Shown: piece after piece, positions 1-12,600 of the stretch | How positions within the stretch are numbered: the first letter of the stretch is position 1 | Layout: the number at the start of each line of letters is the position of its first letter | From: Citrus sinensis | Taxonomy: Eukaryota; Streptophyta; Magnoliopsida; Sapindales; Rutaceae | Assembly (NCBI RefSeq): GCF_022201045.2 | Contig: NC_068564.1 | Span: 4,402,001 to 4,466,000, forward strand | Length of the DNA stretch: 64,000 nucleotides | Reading direction: 5' to 3' | The notes under the pieces: model-generated | What the model saw: only the letters and a program-made list of their open reading frames with translations | Databases searched by the model: none | What the model was told of the DNA's origin: nothing | Translations under genes and position numbers: made by a program

Positions 1-3000
1 TTCTATTCAACAAAATAATTTAATTAATTAAAAATAATAAATAAAAATAACTAGCAATTAAATAATTAAGGATAAAATATGTATATAAATTATGCTCATT
101 AGACAACTCATAGTTAGCAAGAAATTAAAGAAATATCGGACCTTGTAGCCGATGGTAGAACTCACATTTCTGAATTTGTGTTCGATAGACATTTGGGTTG
201 TACTGTAAATATATTTATCTAATATCTTAATAAATATCATATTGTAACATAACTGTGATCATAATAGTTTCAAAAAAAAATTATTAATTTAGCGCGAATG
301 CATTAGGTTTGCTTACTGTAGTTACATCCTTGAGAACTCGATTCATCGTTGAAGTCAAAGGTTTGAATCTTCTCTTATGCATTTGTAATATTTAAAAAAA
401 TGATTATTACACAATTTTGTAAATGGATTTGAACCGAAAACGAATTTCGAGAACTCCAACATTTATGCTAACATTTTGGAATTTTCTTTTCTCCAAAAAC
501 CCTTCAATTTATGAACTAGTACAAATGATCAAAAAGGAAAGAGACAATCTCAGCCCTTAGATATACGTGGATGCGAAAGATCACGCAAAATCTTTTGAAC
601 TGAATCCAATAAAGCACAGAATATACACATTCCCAATGCTTAGCCCCTAGGAAACAAAGAGCTTCCTGGTAGCCTCCAATGAAATCACTTGTGATTATAG
701 AACACAGATTTTGGGAAACAAATTGCCAGAAAGCATGTCTTCTAAATTAGGGCACCGCCACAATCCAGTCACGTGAAATTCGGATTTTGCATGTTCCTAT
801 AATCTTTACCCATATCCACTTCCTTTATTTGTATGCAGGATTTTTCCATTTTTCCGTATAACTACCTGTGTACCATCCCTCTACTTTGGGGATCCTTTTA
901 AAAAATTGGAAGTCAATCCCTTCAAAGGATGAACGGTGGGCATGCATTTGGAAAGCAAAGATTAGGCAATTTGGAATACATGTGGTGGGCGTTAAAAGAA
1001 GAAATCATTAATTGGCCTTTTGCTTTTGTGGTCAAACGTGTGGCTAGCCTTCAAAGTTTAATACTGAAATAATTTAAAAAGAGCTTGGTGAGTGGGCTTT
1101 ATAAGTCGGTGGATGGCTTTGACTTATAAGTTGTGAAGGATTAATGCAATTAGAATCCAATAAGGACAAAGCAAGTCAGTAATATTATATAAAGGCAGGA
1201 GGGAAGCCGCCAGAGGAAGGAGAACAGTGCAGACGCAATTCGGGCAGAGGAAAAAAATAGCAGCAGTAGTTCGGTTTCTCATGGCTGAATTTATTTATTT
1301 GGTTATTCCCAATTCAAATATGTCTAGCTAATTTTCTTATATTGAAGTTAAGGATGAAATTCTATTCAATGAAATAATTATCTTTGTATTTAATTAATTC
1401 CCTACATATGTACTTTAATGATTATGATTTTTTTATTTCACATGATTAATTGGATATTATTAAAATCTTTTTATCAATTCTGTCATGCATTATTAATTGT
1501 TAAGATTAATATTCAATTAAATCTATATTTGGATCTATAAAGTTTATACATGATCATCTTTGATTCTATATCCTTCGTTAAATTGTTTACATAGAGTGTT
1601 TAGGAAAACTTTGACTCTTTGTTATTCAATATGTTTACATGGGATGCTTAGATGTCATACTATTAAGTAGAAAAATAACATACATTAGATTTAATTACTT
1701 GGGCTTAATTGTTATATCCATGAGATGACATAAATTGATTTCGAGTTGTCACTCTAAAATTAGAGATTAATTAATAATTAGATAATTACTAGTTGAATAG
1801 TAGTAGATTATGAAACCTTGGTAATTTTTATCTGATTGAATTCTCCTTTATTTTAATTGCTTCCTTAGTTTAATTGGTTTAATTTTCTTAGAAACTTAAT
1901 TTGGTCAACTAGGTTATAATTAATATTAATTTTATATTTAAATTAAACTTTTCAATTTATAACAATGCATGTGGGATCGACCTCGTTACCACTACTCTAT
2001 TTTTAGATTCGTACGCTTGCGAGTATATTAAAATTTTCACAACATTGCCAAATGTCAAGATTAACATCAGCACTGAATTAAAAAAAAAAAAGTTATCAGG
2101 TGCAACCAGACAGGTTCCTATTTCCCCATTTCAAGATTTAAGACCAAAAAGAAAGTCAACCAATAGGCGGCGAGGAGAGACAAATAAAATTGCTGCTAAA
2201 TAGGTCAACATAGGACTTGTATTTAAAATTTACGTTGAAGAGAATTAAAAAAATCATTGAAAGCAATTGCATGTCAAAATACCCCTTATTTTGTTATTTT
2301 TATATGCATTAAAAAATACTATCCTTCAACCGGCCTTTGCATGAGGGAAGGGATTTGGCGACTCTTGAGTCTTTGTAAGAAATAATTACTTTGAAACGGC
2401 ACCAACTGGTTTGACTTTTGATGCAATAAACTTCTAGAAATTTGGTTTCTATGCAATTTAAAGGTTTAATCTCTTTTATTTTTTTTTTGTTTTCATTACA
2501 TCCTAAAGTGTTTACAGATTAATAAATATTGATTAGTAAATCTATATATTTTGGTAAATGGGTTTAGATATCAATCTTCCTTATCTGTGTAAACTAAACT
2601 TGATGAAAAAATAAATTAAATTTACATTCGTGAATGGATGTGATGAGATGGAAGGAATGTCTAATACCCAAAAAAAAAAAAAAATTGACGAATTAACAAC
2701 ATTTTTAACAACCCCCCTATAAAATTTTTGATAAGGAAGTTTATATATGAATTTCAAACTTTTAAAGAATTTTTAATTTAAATTAAAATCTAAAATCAGT
2801 TATCTAAAATTTTAGTCTATAAAAAAGAAATTATTATCTGATATATATTTTTTTTTTTGGATTTTTATCACTTCAATCCTTGTATTAAGGAAGACGCAAG
2901 TGATTCATTTTTAAAGCTTTGGTCTTTGATTTTTTCTATAAAACAAGAATGATTCAGATGATAAAACCCCTTTTGTTTTTCTAAGAATGATGATGATGAT

Positions 3001-3250
3001 TATGATATAATAAGATACTGCCTTTGGAGGATGGATTGGGCCATCTCATGAAATCCCAAGAGACATGGAAGATCCCATTGCTTTGATATGTACATGTATA
3101 TACCTCAATAATTTAACATCCCCACATCACCCTCATTCAACTCACAACAGTACTGCTTTATTCTACAGTTTAACATATATTAATGTCGCTGGCGATGATG
3201 TGTCCCAACAAAATAATTAAAATAATGTTGACTTTAGTGTTTCTTAAGCC
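1..3250. other. AT-rich intergenic region, no gene recognised
   Basis: No open frame here looks like a protein family. The stretch is A/T-rich with homopolymer runs (for example at about 2080, 2670 and 2850). One sub-region, about 1185-2045, looks different and is listed separately as a possible LTR-type leader. The last few hundred bases before 3250 are the likely promoter of the downstream aldo-keto reductase gene. Confidence 0.6.
1185..2045 (+). mobile_element. Possible relic of an LTR-retrotransposon leader
   Basis: A TATA-like box (TATATAAAGG near 1186) is followed by a purine-rich leader and a 16-codon open frame starting at 1280. After that come about 700 non-coding A/T-rich bases ending in a block at about 1970-2030 that reads as GTGGGATCGACCTCG, then ACGCTTGCGAGTAT. 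Blocks of this style (GGATCGACCTC then CTTGCGAGT) occur in LTRs and leaders of some plant Ty3/gypsy elements. No gag or pol coding sequence, primer-binding site, second LTR or target duplication was found. The assignment rests on that resemblance alone. Confidence 0.25.
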
Positions 3251-3258
3251 TATAAATA
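3251..3258 (+). promoter_or_regulatory. TATA box of the aldo-keto reductase gene
   Basis: TATAAATA lies 110 bases upstream of the start codon at 3368. This is a usual distance for a plant TATA box plus a short 5' leader of roughly 80 bases. No other strong TATA box lies closer to the start. Confidence 0.55.
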
Positions 3259-3367
3259 CGTGGGTCTAGAGAGCCAAAATTAATTTGTATAGCACTAGAG
3301 CTAGCAGAAACATCAAACACACTCATAGAGAAGCTAATAAAGAGAGAAAATTTAATCATCAGCAGAA

Positions 3368-5808
3368 ATGAGGAGTGATCAAGTTCGTTTAAATTGTGGC
3401 ATCACCATACCAGTTCTTGGACTGGGCACTTACTCTTTCGATAATCACAGGGAAACAACTCAACTTGCAGTTCATAAGGCTCTCAAGGTAGATTAATTTC
3501 TGTAAACTCCTTAATTATTGTCGTTTCTCCTTCTTCCTCTTGATATTCAATCCAATTCATGCAACACCCTTTTACAGATACTTCATTTGTGTTTGGTTTC
3601 TTTCTTGGGGGTGTTTTATTTTACCTTTCTGAACCATGGAAGCAGTGCATTCACAAGTCAAAACTAGATTTTGATGTAAGTGTTGATTTTTTTTTTTCAA
3701 TGCAGATGGGTTATAGGCATTTTGACACTGCAAAAATATATGGTTCGGAGCCAGCTCTGGGGAATGCGTTAACAGAATCAATACTCGAAGGAACTGTGAA
3801 GAGAGAGAATGTTTTTGTCACGTCTAAACTCTGGGGAAGCGATCATGATGATCCTATTTCAGCCCTCAACCAAACCCTAAAGTAAGCAATATCAAAATAA
3901 ATTATCATAGTTCTGTTCTTTTCTCCTAATGAAGATAAGCTCAAAGCTTCTTTAATGTCTCAAATCGTTACTTTCAAGGACAAATCTGCATGCGGGTTTA
4001 GCCTTTTTCTGCAATCAGTACCTTTTAAGAAACAAAAACCTGATGAAAACAAATTTAAAATGCCTTGAAAACCATGCTAATAATGTTTTGGAAATGACAA
4101 AAGAAGCATGCATGGATAAAGATTTTTTGGTTGCGTGCGTTTGTTTCTTATTATTTATACATTTTTTAATGGAATCAATGTCGTGTTGCAGGAATTTGGG
4201 CATGGAATATGTGGACATGTACTTGGTGCATTGGCCAGTGAGACTGAAGCCATGGACGTGTTATCCTGTGCCAAAAGAAGAAGATTTTGAGCAGCAGCTT
4301 GAGTTTGAGGCCACGTGGGCAGGCATGGAGAAATGCCTAGATATGGGCTTGTGCAGAGGCATTGGTGTGAGCAACTTCTCAAGCACGAAGATCCAACGGC
4401 TGTTGGATTTCGCATCTGTGCCTCCAGCCACCAATCAGGTATGGTAACAATATGTGCATTCATTTGCAGTTTGTGGCCACCACGTGCGTAAGATAATGTG
4501 GACACAGTGTTGAATTGGGAAATGAAGAAAAGAAAATTAAAAAAAAGGGGGGCAAAAATCGATGAAGAAAATTTATTTCTTCACGTATACCAGGATCAAA
4601 AGGTTTGCAATTAATGTACGTGAAGACATTGAAATCTGAAAAATGTTTGTCTGTCAAATACGCAATGTAGGTTCATAGCTCTATGTCATATTTGTATCCC
4701 AATTATAATTATAAAACAAATAATAATATCACAGAATAATTTAAATTTAAAGAAAGAATAACAAATTGTTTGATCAAGAAGTCATATTCGTGCATGCGCA
4801 AGGAAATTAAACAATTGCACATCAGTTGATCTAACCCTTACCTGTGCCTCATGTTTAATAATTTTTAAAGTCAAAATAGTTGACTCTATACTCTATATCT
4901 ATATATATAATAATAATAATAATGTTGTCGTTAGAAATATAATATTATATAATTAAAATGTCAACTGAAATGTGTAACATATACATTGAAATTTGAAAGT
5001 CCTCTTGATTGATTTTTATAGTACAATAAAATAATATATCACCACCATTTCTATATTATCATTCTTTGAATTTATCCAAAATTGGTTTCTGTTGTACAAC
5101 AATGAAGTCTAATTCAGCGACGAAACGAAAACTTTTTTTATGAAGATCAAAAGTATATTCTATGAATAATTAATTCTTAATTTTTCTCGGATTGTAAAAT
5201 GTCAATGGCTTATGTTGGGATTGCCTTTTTTTTTTTTTATAATTAAATCATGAATATGAATTAAAAACAGGTGGAAATGCATCCGATGTGGAGGCAAAGC
5301 AAGCTTCGGGAGATATGTGCCGATAACAAAATCCACGTCAGCGCTTATTCACCGCTTGGTGGGCCCGGAAATTCATGGGGATCAACGGCAGTGGTTGAGA
5401 GCCCAGTCATCAAATCCATTGCTCTCAAGCACAAGGCAACTCCAGCTCAGGTAAATCACTAATTAATATCAGTGATCCACGTCACATTATTCTTTAATAA
5501 TTAATTGTTTTTTCCTCATATTGTTTGTGAGTAATTAATAACGTAGTCTAATTAAAACATTATAATTGTATCTTGTGAAGGTTGCTCTAAAATGGGGATT
5601 AACAAAGGGAGCAAGTGTGATTGTGAAGAGCTTCAATGAAGAAAGGATGAGGGAGAACATGGCATCCTTCAATATAAAACTTGATGATGAGGATTTGCTT
5701 CAAATTGACAACTTGGAAGAGAGGAAGATTATGAGAGGAGAGTATCTGGTTAATGAAACAACAAGCCCATACAGGACACTTGGAGATCTATGGGACAATG
5801 AAATCTAA
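3368..5808 (+). CDS. NADPH-dependent aldo-keto reductase (AKR4-type), 5 exons
   Basis: Exons by GT-AG boundaries and phase: 3368-3487, 3706-3881, 4192-4438, 5271-5450 and 5581-5808; 951 nt, 316 aa, the usual AKR4 length. The protein is a TIM-barrel oxidoreductase that reduces carbonyl groups with NADPH, probably in the cytosol. The catalytic tetrad is visible as D47 (HFDTAKIYGSE), Y52, K81 (VTSKLWG) and H112 (YLVHWPV). GLGTYSF near the N-terminus and the IVKSFNEERMREN stretch near the C-terminus are the substrate and nucleotide-binding signatures of the family. The closest plant relatives by pattern are the codeinone/methylecgonone-reductase-like, deoxymugineic-acid-synthase-like and galacturonate-reductase-like enzymes, which cannot be told apart by eye, so no substrate is assigned. 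The start is the first ATG after the TATA box. No residue known to be essential is missing and no frame is broken, so the gene looks functional. Confidence 0.93.
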
Positions 5809-6675
5809 TTAATAGACCTAAGAAAAGGCCCATGTACTTGCAGAAAAAGATAAAAATTAGCTCTACTTTGTACCCTTTTAGCTCTTCCTTTTGTTTTAGC
5901 ATGTAAGCATGTTGAAAATAGCTAGCCTTGGAGCCTAGCATGGCATGAATTACTTGAATATAAATGTGTAAATTGATGTGTTATGTTAAGTAATTTGCTT
6001 TTGTTTTCATTCACAAATTTGCACTAGAGTTAAGATATTTGTCCCCACATACATATTGCCTATTAATACCCCATTTCTGAAAAACTCCCTTTTGCTCAAA
6101 TTTTCCTTGACAATAACCACTTATCGTTCTTAGTAAGAAGAGAATTCAACGCAACCGTTGTACCAGAATAATAATGGATTGCTTTCAGTGCAATTATCAT
6201 TAAGAAGAGTAATGTTTTTATACCTCTAAAAGTTAACCAGAAGGATGCATTAAGCGTACATGTTCATTTCATCATACTAAACATCATAGTAATACAAGAT
6301 CTCTTTATCTGTTCATAGCAGTGTATAACCAGGGAGATAAAAACACGAAGAGAGAGATTAATTGACTCAGTTTCAGAGGTCAAGCAGTCATCTTCTGTCC
6401 AAAATCCATAATTTGACCCATCAACCGGGTGGGGTGGAATGGAAGCTGGGAAGAATCAATTCTTCTGGAGACAAAAAGTTCTCCATTGATAGAATACATA
6501 TTTACATGATACAAGAGCCTCCAACAAGCTCTTTCAAGAACTTGTTTCCCATTTTGCTTTGTGACATCGAAATTCCGCTGTTTTACCCATGTCATTGCTC
6601 TTTCAGTATAAAACTCAAGGTTACTGGCAGTTGGCTTCATACCTATCATTGCTCAAGCCAACATCTATATGTAGG
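5809..6675. other. Convergent 3' ends of two genes
   Basis: The aldo-keto reductase (+) and the LPA1-like gene (-) end toward each other here with 867 bases between stop codons. The open frames in 6380-6660 lie downstream of the LPA1-like stop and are taken as its 3' untranslated region. No separate gene is seen. Confidence 0.6.
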
Positions 6676-9600
6676 TTAATTTTCTGCCGGCTTCTTATCA
6701 TTTGTATTGGACACCGAAGAAATACCTTTTTCTATACACTGCATAAAGAAAAACGATTGCCAAAGAGAGGATTATCCAAAACAATGTAAAAATCAAGAAA
6801 GCCTTTACACAGGCATTGAATATAAAACAAGTATACCTGAAGAAGATATCCATGCAGCCAATCCAAGGTTTGTGGGAACGTTGTTGCTGATACATTGACA
6901 ACTGTCACACCCTGTTGCAAAAAAATCAATAAGAATTTGAGGAAAGCACAAACATTAGAAGGATGATTACAAAATAATTTTTGAAGAACCATGCTGGCAA
7001 CAAACATTTAGGAAGGTAGCTTTGCACTGGCAATAATTATACAAAGTAGTACAATAAAATACAACTAATCGATGAAAAGTGTCCATCAAGACATGTCCTG
7101 ACACTAATAATGAGATAAATCAGTCCTTTGATTGTTGCATGAGGATCTAAAGCAAACAGCTATGAAAAAACTTTCAAGAAGGTATCAAATAGAAGTGTAG
7201 CCAATAATTAGCCTCTCTTCAGTTTTAACTGAACAGTTAGCTTACAGCAATGCATATCATTAAGGAACTGATGAATAATACAGTGCCTTGGGCACAGCAT
7301 ACTTTCCATTTTAATAATCGCTAAAGAGCACTTTGACAATACATGATTCACACAATGCCGAAGGCTTTAATCTCCCAATATTTGCTATATTGCCATATCC
7401 AATTAGTCAGGACATGTCAGACTGAAACTGCTAGACACATGTATAAGCATACCTGTGACTTGAAGGAGCAGAGATAATTCTGAATAGTTTTCAACTTGCT
7501 CACTAGCTCATCCTTATTCTGCAGAGGATATAAGAACAAAGTTATATCTTGTCCTAAGGACTTGGTAAACATAAACAAGCACTTGAGTAGTTAGCTAATT
7601 AAACAAATACGAAAGACACAAATACCAAAAGGAAGTAAAAGACACCAAGAAAATCATTCATTGAATACTGGAAGGGAAGTAAAATAACAAGAAATAACCA
7701 AGGGAAGGAAAAAGAACCAGACAAAAACATTCATCATTTGACCCTGAGGGTATCATGTTACCCAAACAAAACTAAACCCAGCTTCTTAGATAACAGCCTT
7801 TTTTTTTTACAGGGAAAACAGAAGGAAAAGCTTTTTTAACACTGGTAACGCAACTAATTGTTTGCTAGAGATACTATTCTACTATTTGTTTAAACTTCTG
7901 AGAAACATGGAATGACTAATATTTTTACACTCCGCTGCAAATGTCCAATCACAAGAGCCTAATCTTTTATTTTATTTTATTTTTTGCAGACCACTTTCTG
8001 GGATTCACTTTCTTATAAACGCCTAATGCAGCTAAGCGTACCCATATTTATGATGAATAATGCAAAAACCTACAAGAATTCAAACTTCCTAAGAATATAT
8101 AATTCCAGAATTAATAGGCGCAATTTTTACAATAATCAACTAGTCACATTTATGCTTATTCATATTACTGTATATAGTATTCACCCTAGACATGCTCATT
8201 TTAAGAGTTGATATTCTTTTTGTCTCACTGCCTATAAAAACATGTTTCTTAAATAATCACTTCTCAAATTATGTTCTCCTTTTGCAACCCCATGTCAACC
8301 AGTGAAAATAATAGTAGTCAGAAAGAATGAACATTCATGTGTAAAAATAAAAGAATTAGTAAATAGTTTTACCTGGACCAAACATTTATCACCAAATGTA
8401 TGAGTCAAGATCCATTCCTCTAGTAATGCCTGCACATGACAACAAAATATTTAAAAAAAATTCTTATACTGAAAAAGCTGACATGCAATGATGTAAGAAA
8501 TCCTTCCAAATGAAACTGCACGAGTTCATCAGCATCTTTACTGATATTATTTTACAAAATCATTCATGAAGTGGTACCTTAATTACACTCATTCAGGATA
8601 TATATAATTCACATGACATACTCACAGCTTAATTTCAAAGCATTTAGCACATCCAACCAAACTGTAAAGCTAGAAACAAAGAATTACAACTTCGGAGAAA
8701 TGAAAAAAAAAAAGACTTAATTTTTTCAAAAAGAAAAAAGAAAAGAACAAATTATGACACTTGCACTCTTCACCTCCCATCTCCTCATCTTTTACCTCCT
8801 TTTGGAGGAGTTAATGATTGTTTAGCTCCTTTCCACATACATATACAATGGAAAAATTATTTATTAGCATCCAGAAAATAAATGAGCTGCCAACTAGAGA
8901 CATAATATATTATAAACATAGATAATCACAATGAATCAACAGAACCATTGCAATTTATAGAACATCAAATACTTAAACCAGTTTAGATTTCCATTAATGT
9001 GAAATTACACCTCACCAAAAAAAGAACCAAGAAACTGAAAAATGCATCTTTCATAAGAAACATAGAATTGAGATTTTAGAGAGGATAGTCGTAAGCAACA
9101 GTGATATTGGTGCTTCAACTAAAATCTAGATCAATATCTATTTAATATGGTAATTCGTCATCAGCACCTCCCTTAGATTAATGACCTCACAATTAGAGGA
9201 AATAATCATGACTAAAGCCATAAATCATTATCAATGAATATGAAACAGATTTAAAATAGTCATATATAATAACCAGAAACGGTGCATGCTTGTGGTTCAC
9301 TTTATCTTCCTATTCCTTCTGATATTGGTCGTGTCCTGTATTTTAGTAACTAATTTTTCACGATTAATAGTCATGACTAAAGACATTAATCATTTTTTTT
9401 TTATCAATGAATATGAAAGAGATTTAACAGTCATATATAATAACCAGAAATGGTACATTGTTGTGGTTCACTTTTTTTCTTGTACAGATTAACAGTTGTT
9501 GAAGGAAAATTTAAAGTGGCCAAGGTCTCACATAGTTAAGTTACCACTTCACCTAAAAGCTTAAGATAGTAGGTAAGGGCCCCAAACATACACACACACA

Positions 9601-12600
9601 CACCCCAATCCTGTAAAACAAAAGAATGAGGCCAGACCTTATGATCAAAATCAGCCATCTTCAGAACAATAGGAATAATTATTGGATCAGGACCAGATTT
9701 TTCTTTCTTAACAGAAGTATTTCTATCTACCCCTGGATCTTTAGGCGTTTCACCTGCAAATGTTAAATAGCAGTATTTGTTATTCTGTAAAATGGATGAA
9801 TACATGAACACATTAAATATTTTGCAAATTATAGAGCAATGGTTAACCTTTATTCTCGGAAGATGTTCCTGCAAGGGCAATAGATTCAAGAGAATCGGCG
9901 ATTTTATTGACCTGTTCACTAGATATCTTTCCTCCTGTGCCAGGCTGCTCTGGGCTGTTGTTGCCATTTTCCCAATCACTTACACAAACACTTGCAGAGT
10001 TACTTTCCACTTGTGTCACAGGATTATCATCTGATGGCACAGATTCAGAGTTTGTCTTTTCTGTGGTGGTAGCTGGTGCTTTACTGTCATCATCCATTAG
10101 ATAAATGCTGGGGTCCAAATGTATTCCCTGCCAATATCACACACACACATATATATAACAGAAGACATTAAAATGCAACACGTTAAGGCACACATGATGT
10201 TATATTCTAATGCTTACTTCATATGAATAAGCCAAGAGCAAAAAACAAAACAACATATAAACTGAAGATCAAGCAAAAGAGTTTTTGAGTGTTGCAAAGG
10301 AACAATTAGTTTGTCATAGCAAGATTTGGTGCTTTACTTCTAATACACCTACACAAGTATATAATTTAGTCCTACAATCATGAGACGAAAATAATTTACC
10401 ATGTATGAGAATGCATTAAGAACAAAGCAGATCAGCAGGACTTAACTGAATCATGCCACAAAACAATTTCACCTCTGAATAAAACAATTCTTCAACAATT
10501 CAGAAAAGGATAAGTGTTTCTTCTTTGATTGGACCAAGAATAAACAGAAGCAAGTCTTTGATAAGAAGCAATTACACGATTTATTGCATATAAAATCTCT
10601 CAAGAGCTCTTTTAAGTATTAGATAAAAGCAGTCACATAAATCATTGTTTGTTCGTGAATTCATTATGCAGACTTAGATTTGCCCTTTTTACCCAATTAT
10701 GAAGAATGCTACAAATACATTAATTCCATGCTTTATATTTCCCAAAACGTCAGATCATGTATTAAAATTATTAAATTGCAAATTACGATTTCAATAAATA
10801 TCTTAACAAAGTAAATAAATCATTTCATAGTACGCAATTGTGCCAGAAAAGACATTTTAATTGCATATGTATAAAGGCAACCATAAAAAAACCATTATCG
10901 ATGACTTTTCAAGATAAAAAGGGTCCAGCAGCACTGAGTAAATGAAATAAATAAGAGGATGACGCCATCATGAGGCTAATCCACTAATTTTCACCATACC
11001 TCAATTATGATTGGCTTTCCGTCTTTCATTGCTTTCTTCAAATCACCAGCCAAACCTATGAATATACACATTCAGAATGATTGCTACAAAGAAGAGAGAG
11101 GAAATCCATCACATCCTCCAAAAATAGTTACAACTATCCTACTTCCCAAATGGTAATTCAGGAAAATCATCTTCCTAAGATGAGATATTACCTTTACGAA
11201 CAATTCTGCACTCTCTAACAAATTCAGTCACTAGCTCCTCAGAGGAGCTAAAGTTCCGCGCCCAAACAGGAGAAGATGATAACGGTGCACTAAATCAGGC
11301 ATTATAAGCAAATTAGCAATCCAATATGGCCCATAAATGATCCAGCTATAACAATTAGCAAAATTATCTGTCCAAAACTTTGATGAATAATAAGGGAGAT
11401 TTGATTTTGCACAGGCTGCAGATTAAATGCGCACAACTAAGTTCAAATTACGAAATATGCAGAGTTCTCATAAAAAAGAGATGTCCAACAAAAGATTACA
11501 TTTCAAGCCTAAACAGACTATTTCTTGAAGCAAGGGCATGTTCTTAACCAGGTATTTTTTTACCATTTACCACATAACAGCTAAGCAATAAACTGTAGCC
11601 AGAAACAACTTTTACGTTGGCCAACATCTTCCTCCATTAAGCCAAGAGTTTTCCTTTATAACAACTTTCATCATAATAGTGGAAATAAAGAATGCAAAAC
11701 ATGACATAGGAGGAACACAACTAAGCTCGTTACATACTCTGTTGATGTCCGCAGCAATTCGTACACCATATCTGTCTGCAACGCGAAGAAACATGTCAGA
11801 GGCAATACTACACATCTCAAAAACTGTTAGTGTACATAAGGGTTGAGATAAATAAGAATAAACCTGTAAGACATTAGGCAAATTTAGCCTCTGTGCAAGT
11901 TGGGTGGCTATAGTTGACTTTCCAACGCAGGCCGTTCCACAAACAAGAATTACTAATGGCACTCTTTGATGGTGAAATCTAAATAAAGCAACAAGCAAAA
12001 TAATGTTATTTGAATGAAGAATCTTCCAATCTCTAACACTTAATTGCTTTTATTTAATTATGTGACAAGCCCACTTTAATTTTTCATGGATTGCAAAATA
12101 CTATCGACATGTTTTATTGGTAGACATTGTATACAACATATTCGCTAGTAGTCTAACTTGAAGTCATATAAAAATAGCCTTCCATAAAAGGCAGATCTAC
12201 AAGCATGTGTGTTTTTTTCTTTCCTTTTGATGAGTTCAAAAGAGTCACCTCTATTTATGCATAAAAAAGTCAACGAAACAATTGGTGATTTCATAAAATC
12301 CACGACTAACAATCCAATAGATCCTAACAAGTCAGCTTAACAACATGAATGCACAAGTATACAACATCTTGAAAACAATAAAAAAATATGAATGTTTCAA
12401 GAGGATAATCAACACACCAAGCACAACAAAGAAAGTCTAAGAGCTAGTTTGGTAATGCTATAGTTTTTAAAATAATTGTTGTTAGCTACGCCGTATAAAT
12501 AATCAGTTGTGGAGAAAATCAATTAAACGTTTGGTAAAATTTGTTTCTAAAAGTTATGTGAGCTTTACAATCAAATATGTTTGGTAAATCTTATTATCAA

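Noticed and set aside
6380..6649. 89-codon minus-strand frame downstream of the LPA1-like stop
   Set aside because: It follows an in-frame stop at 6676 and resembles no family; taken as 3' untranslated sequence.
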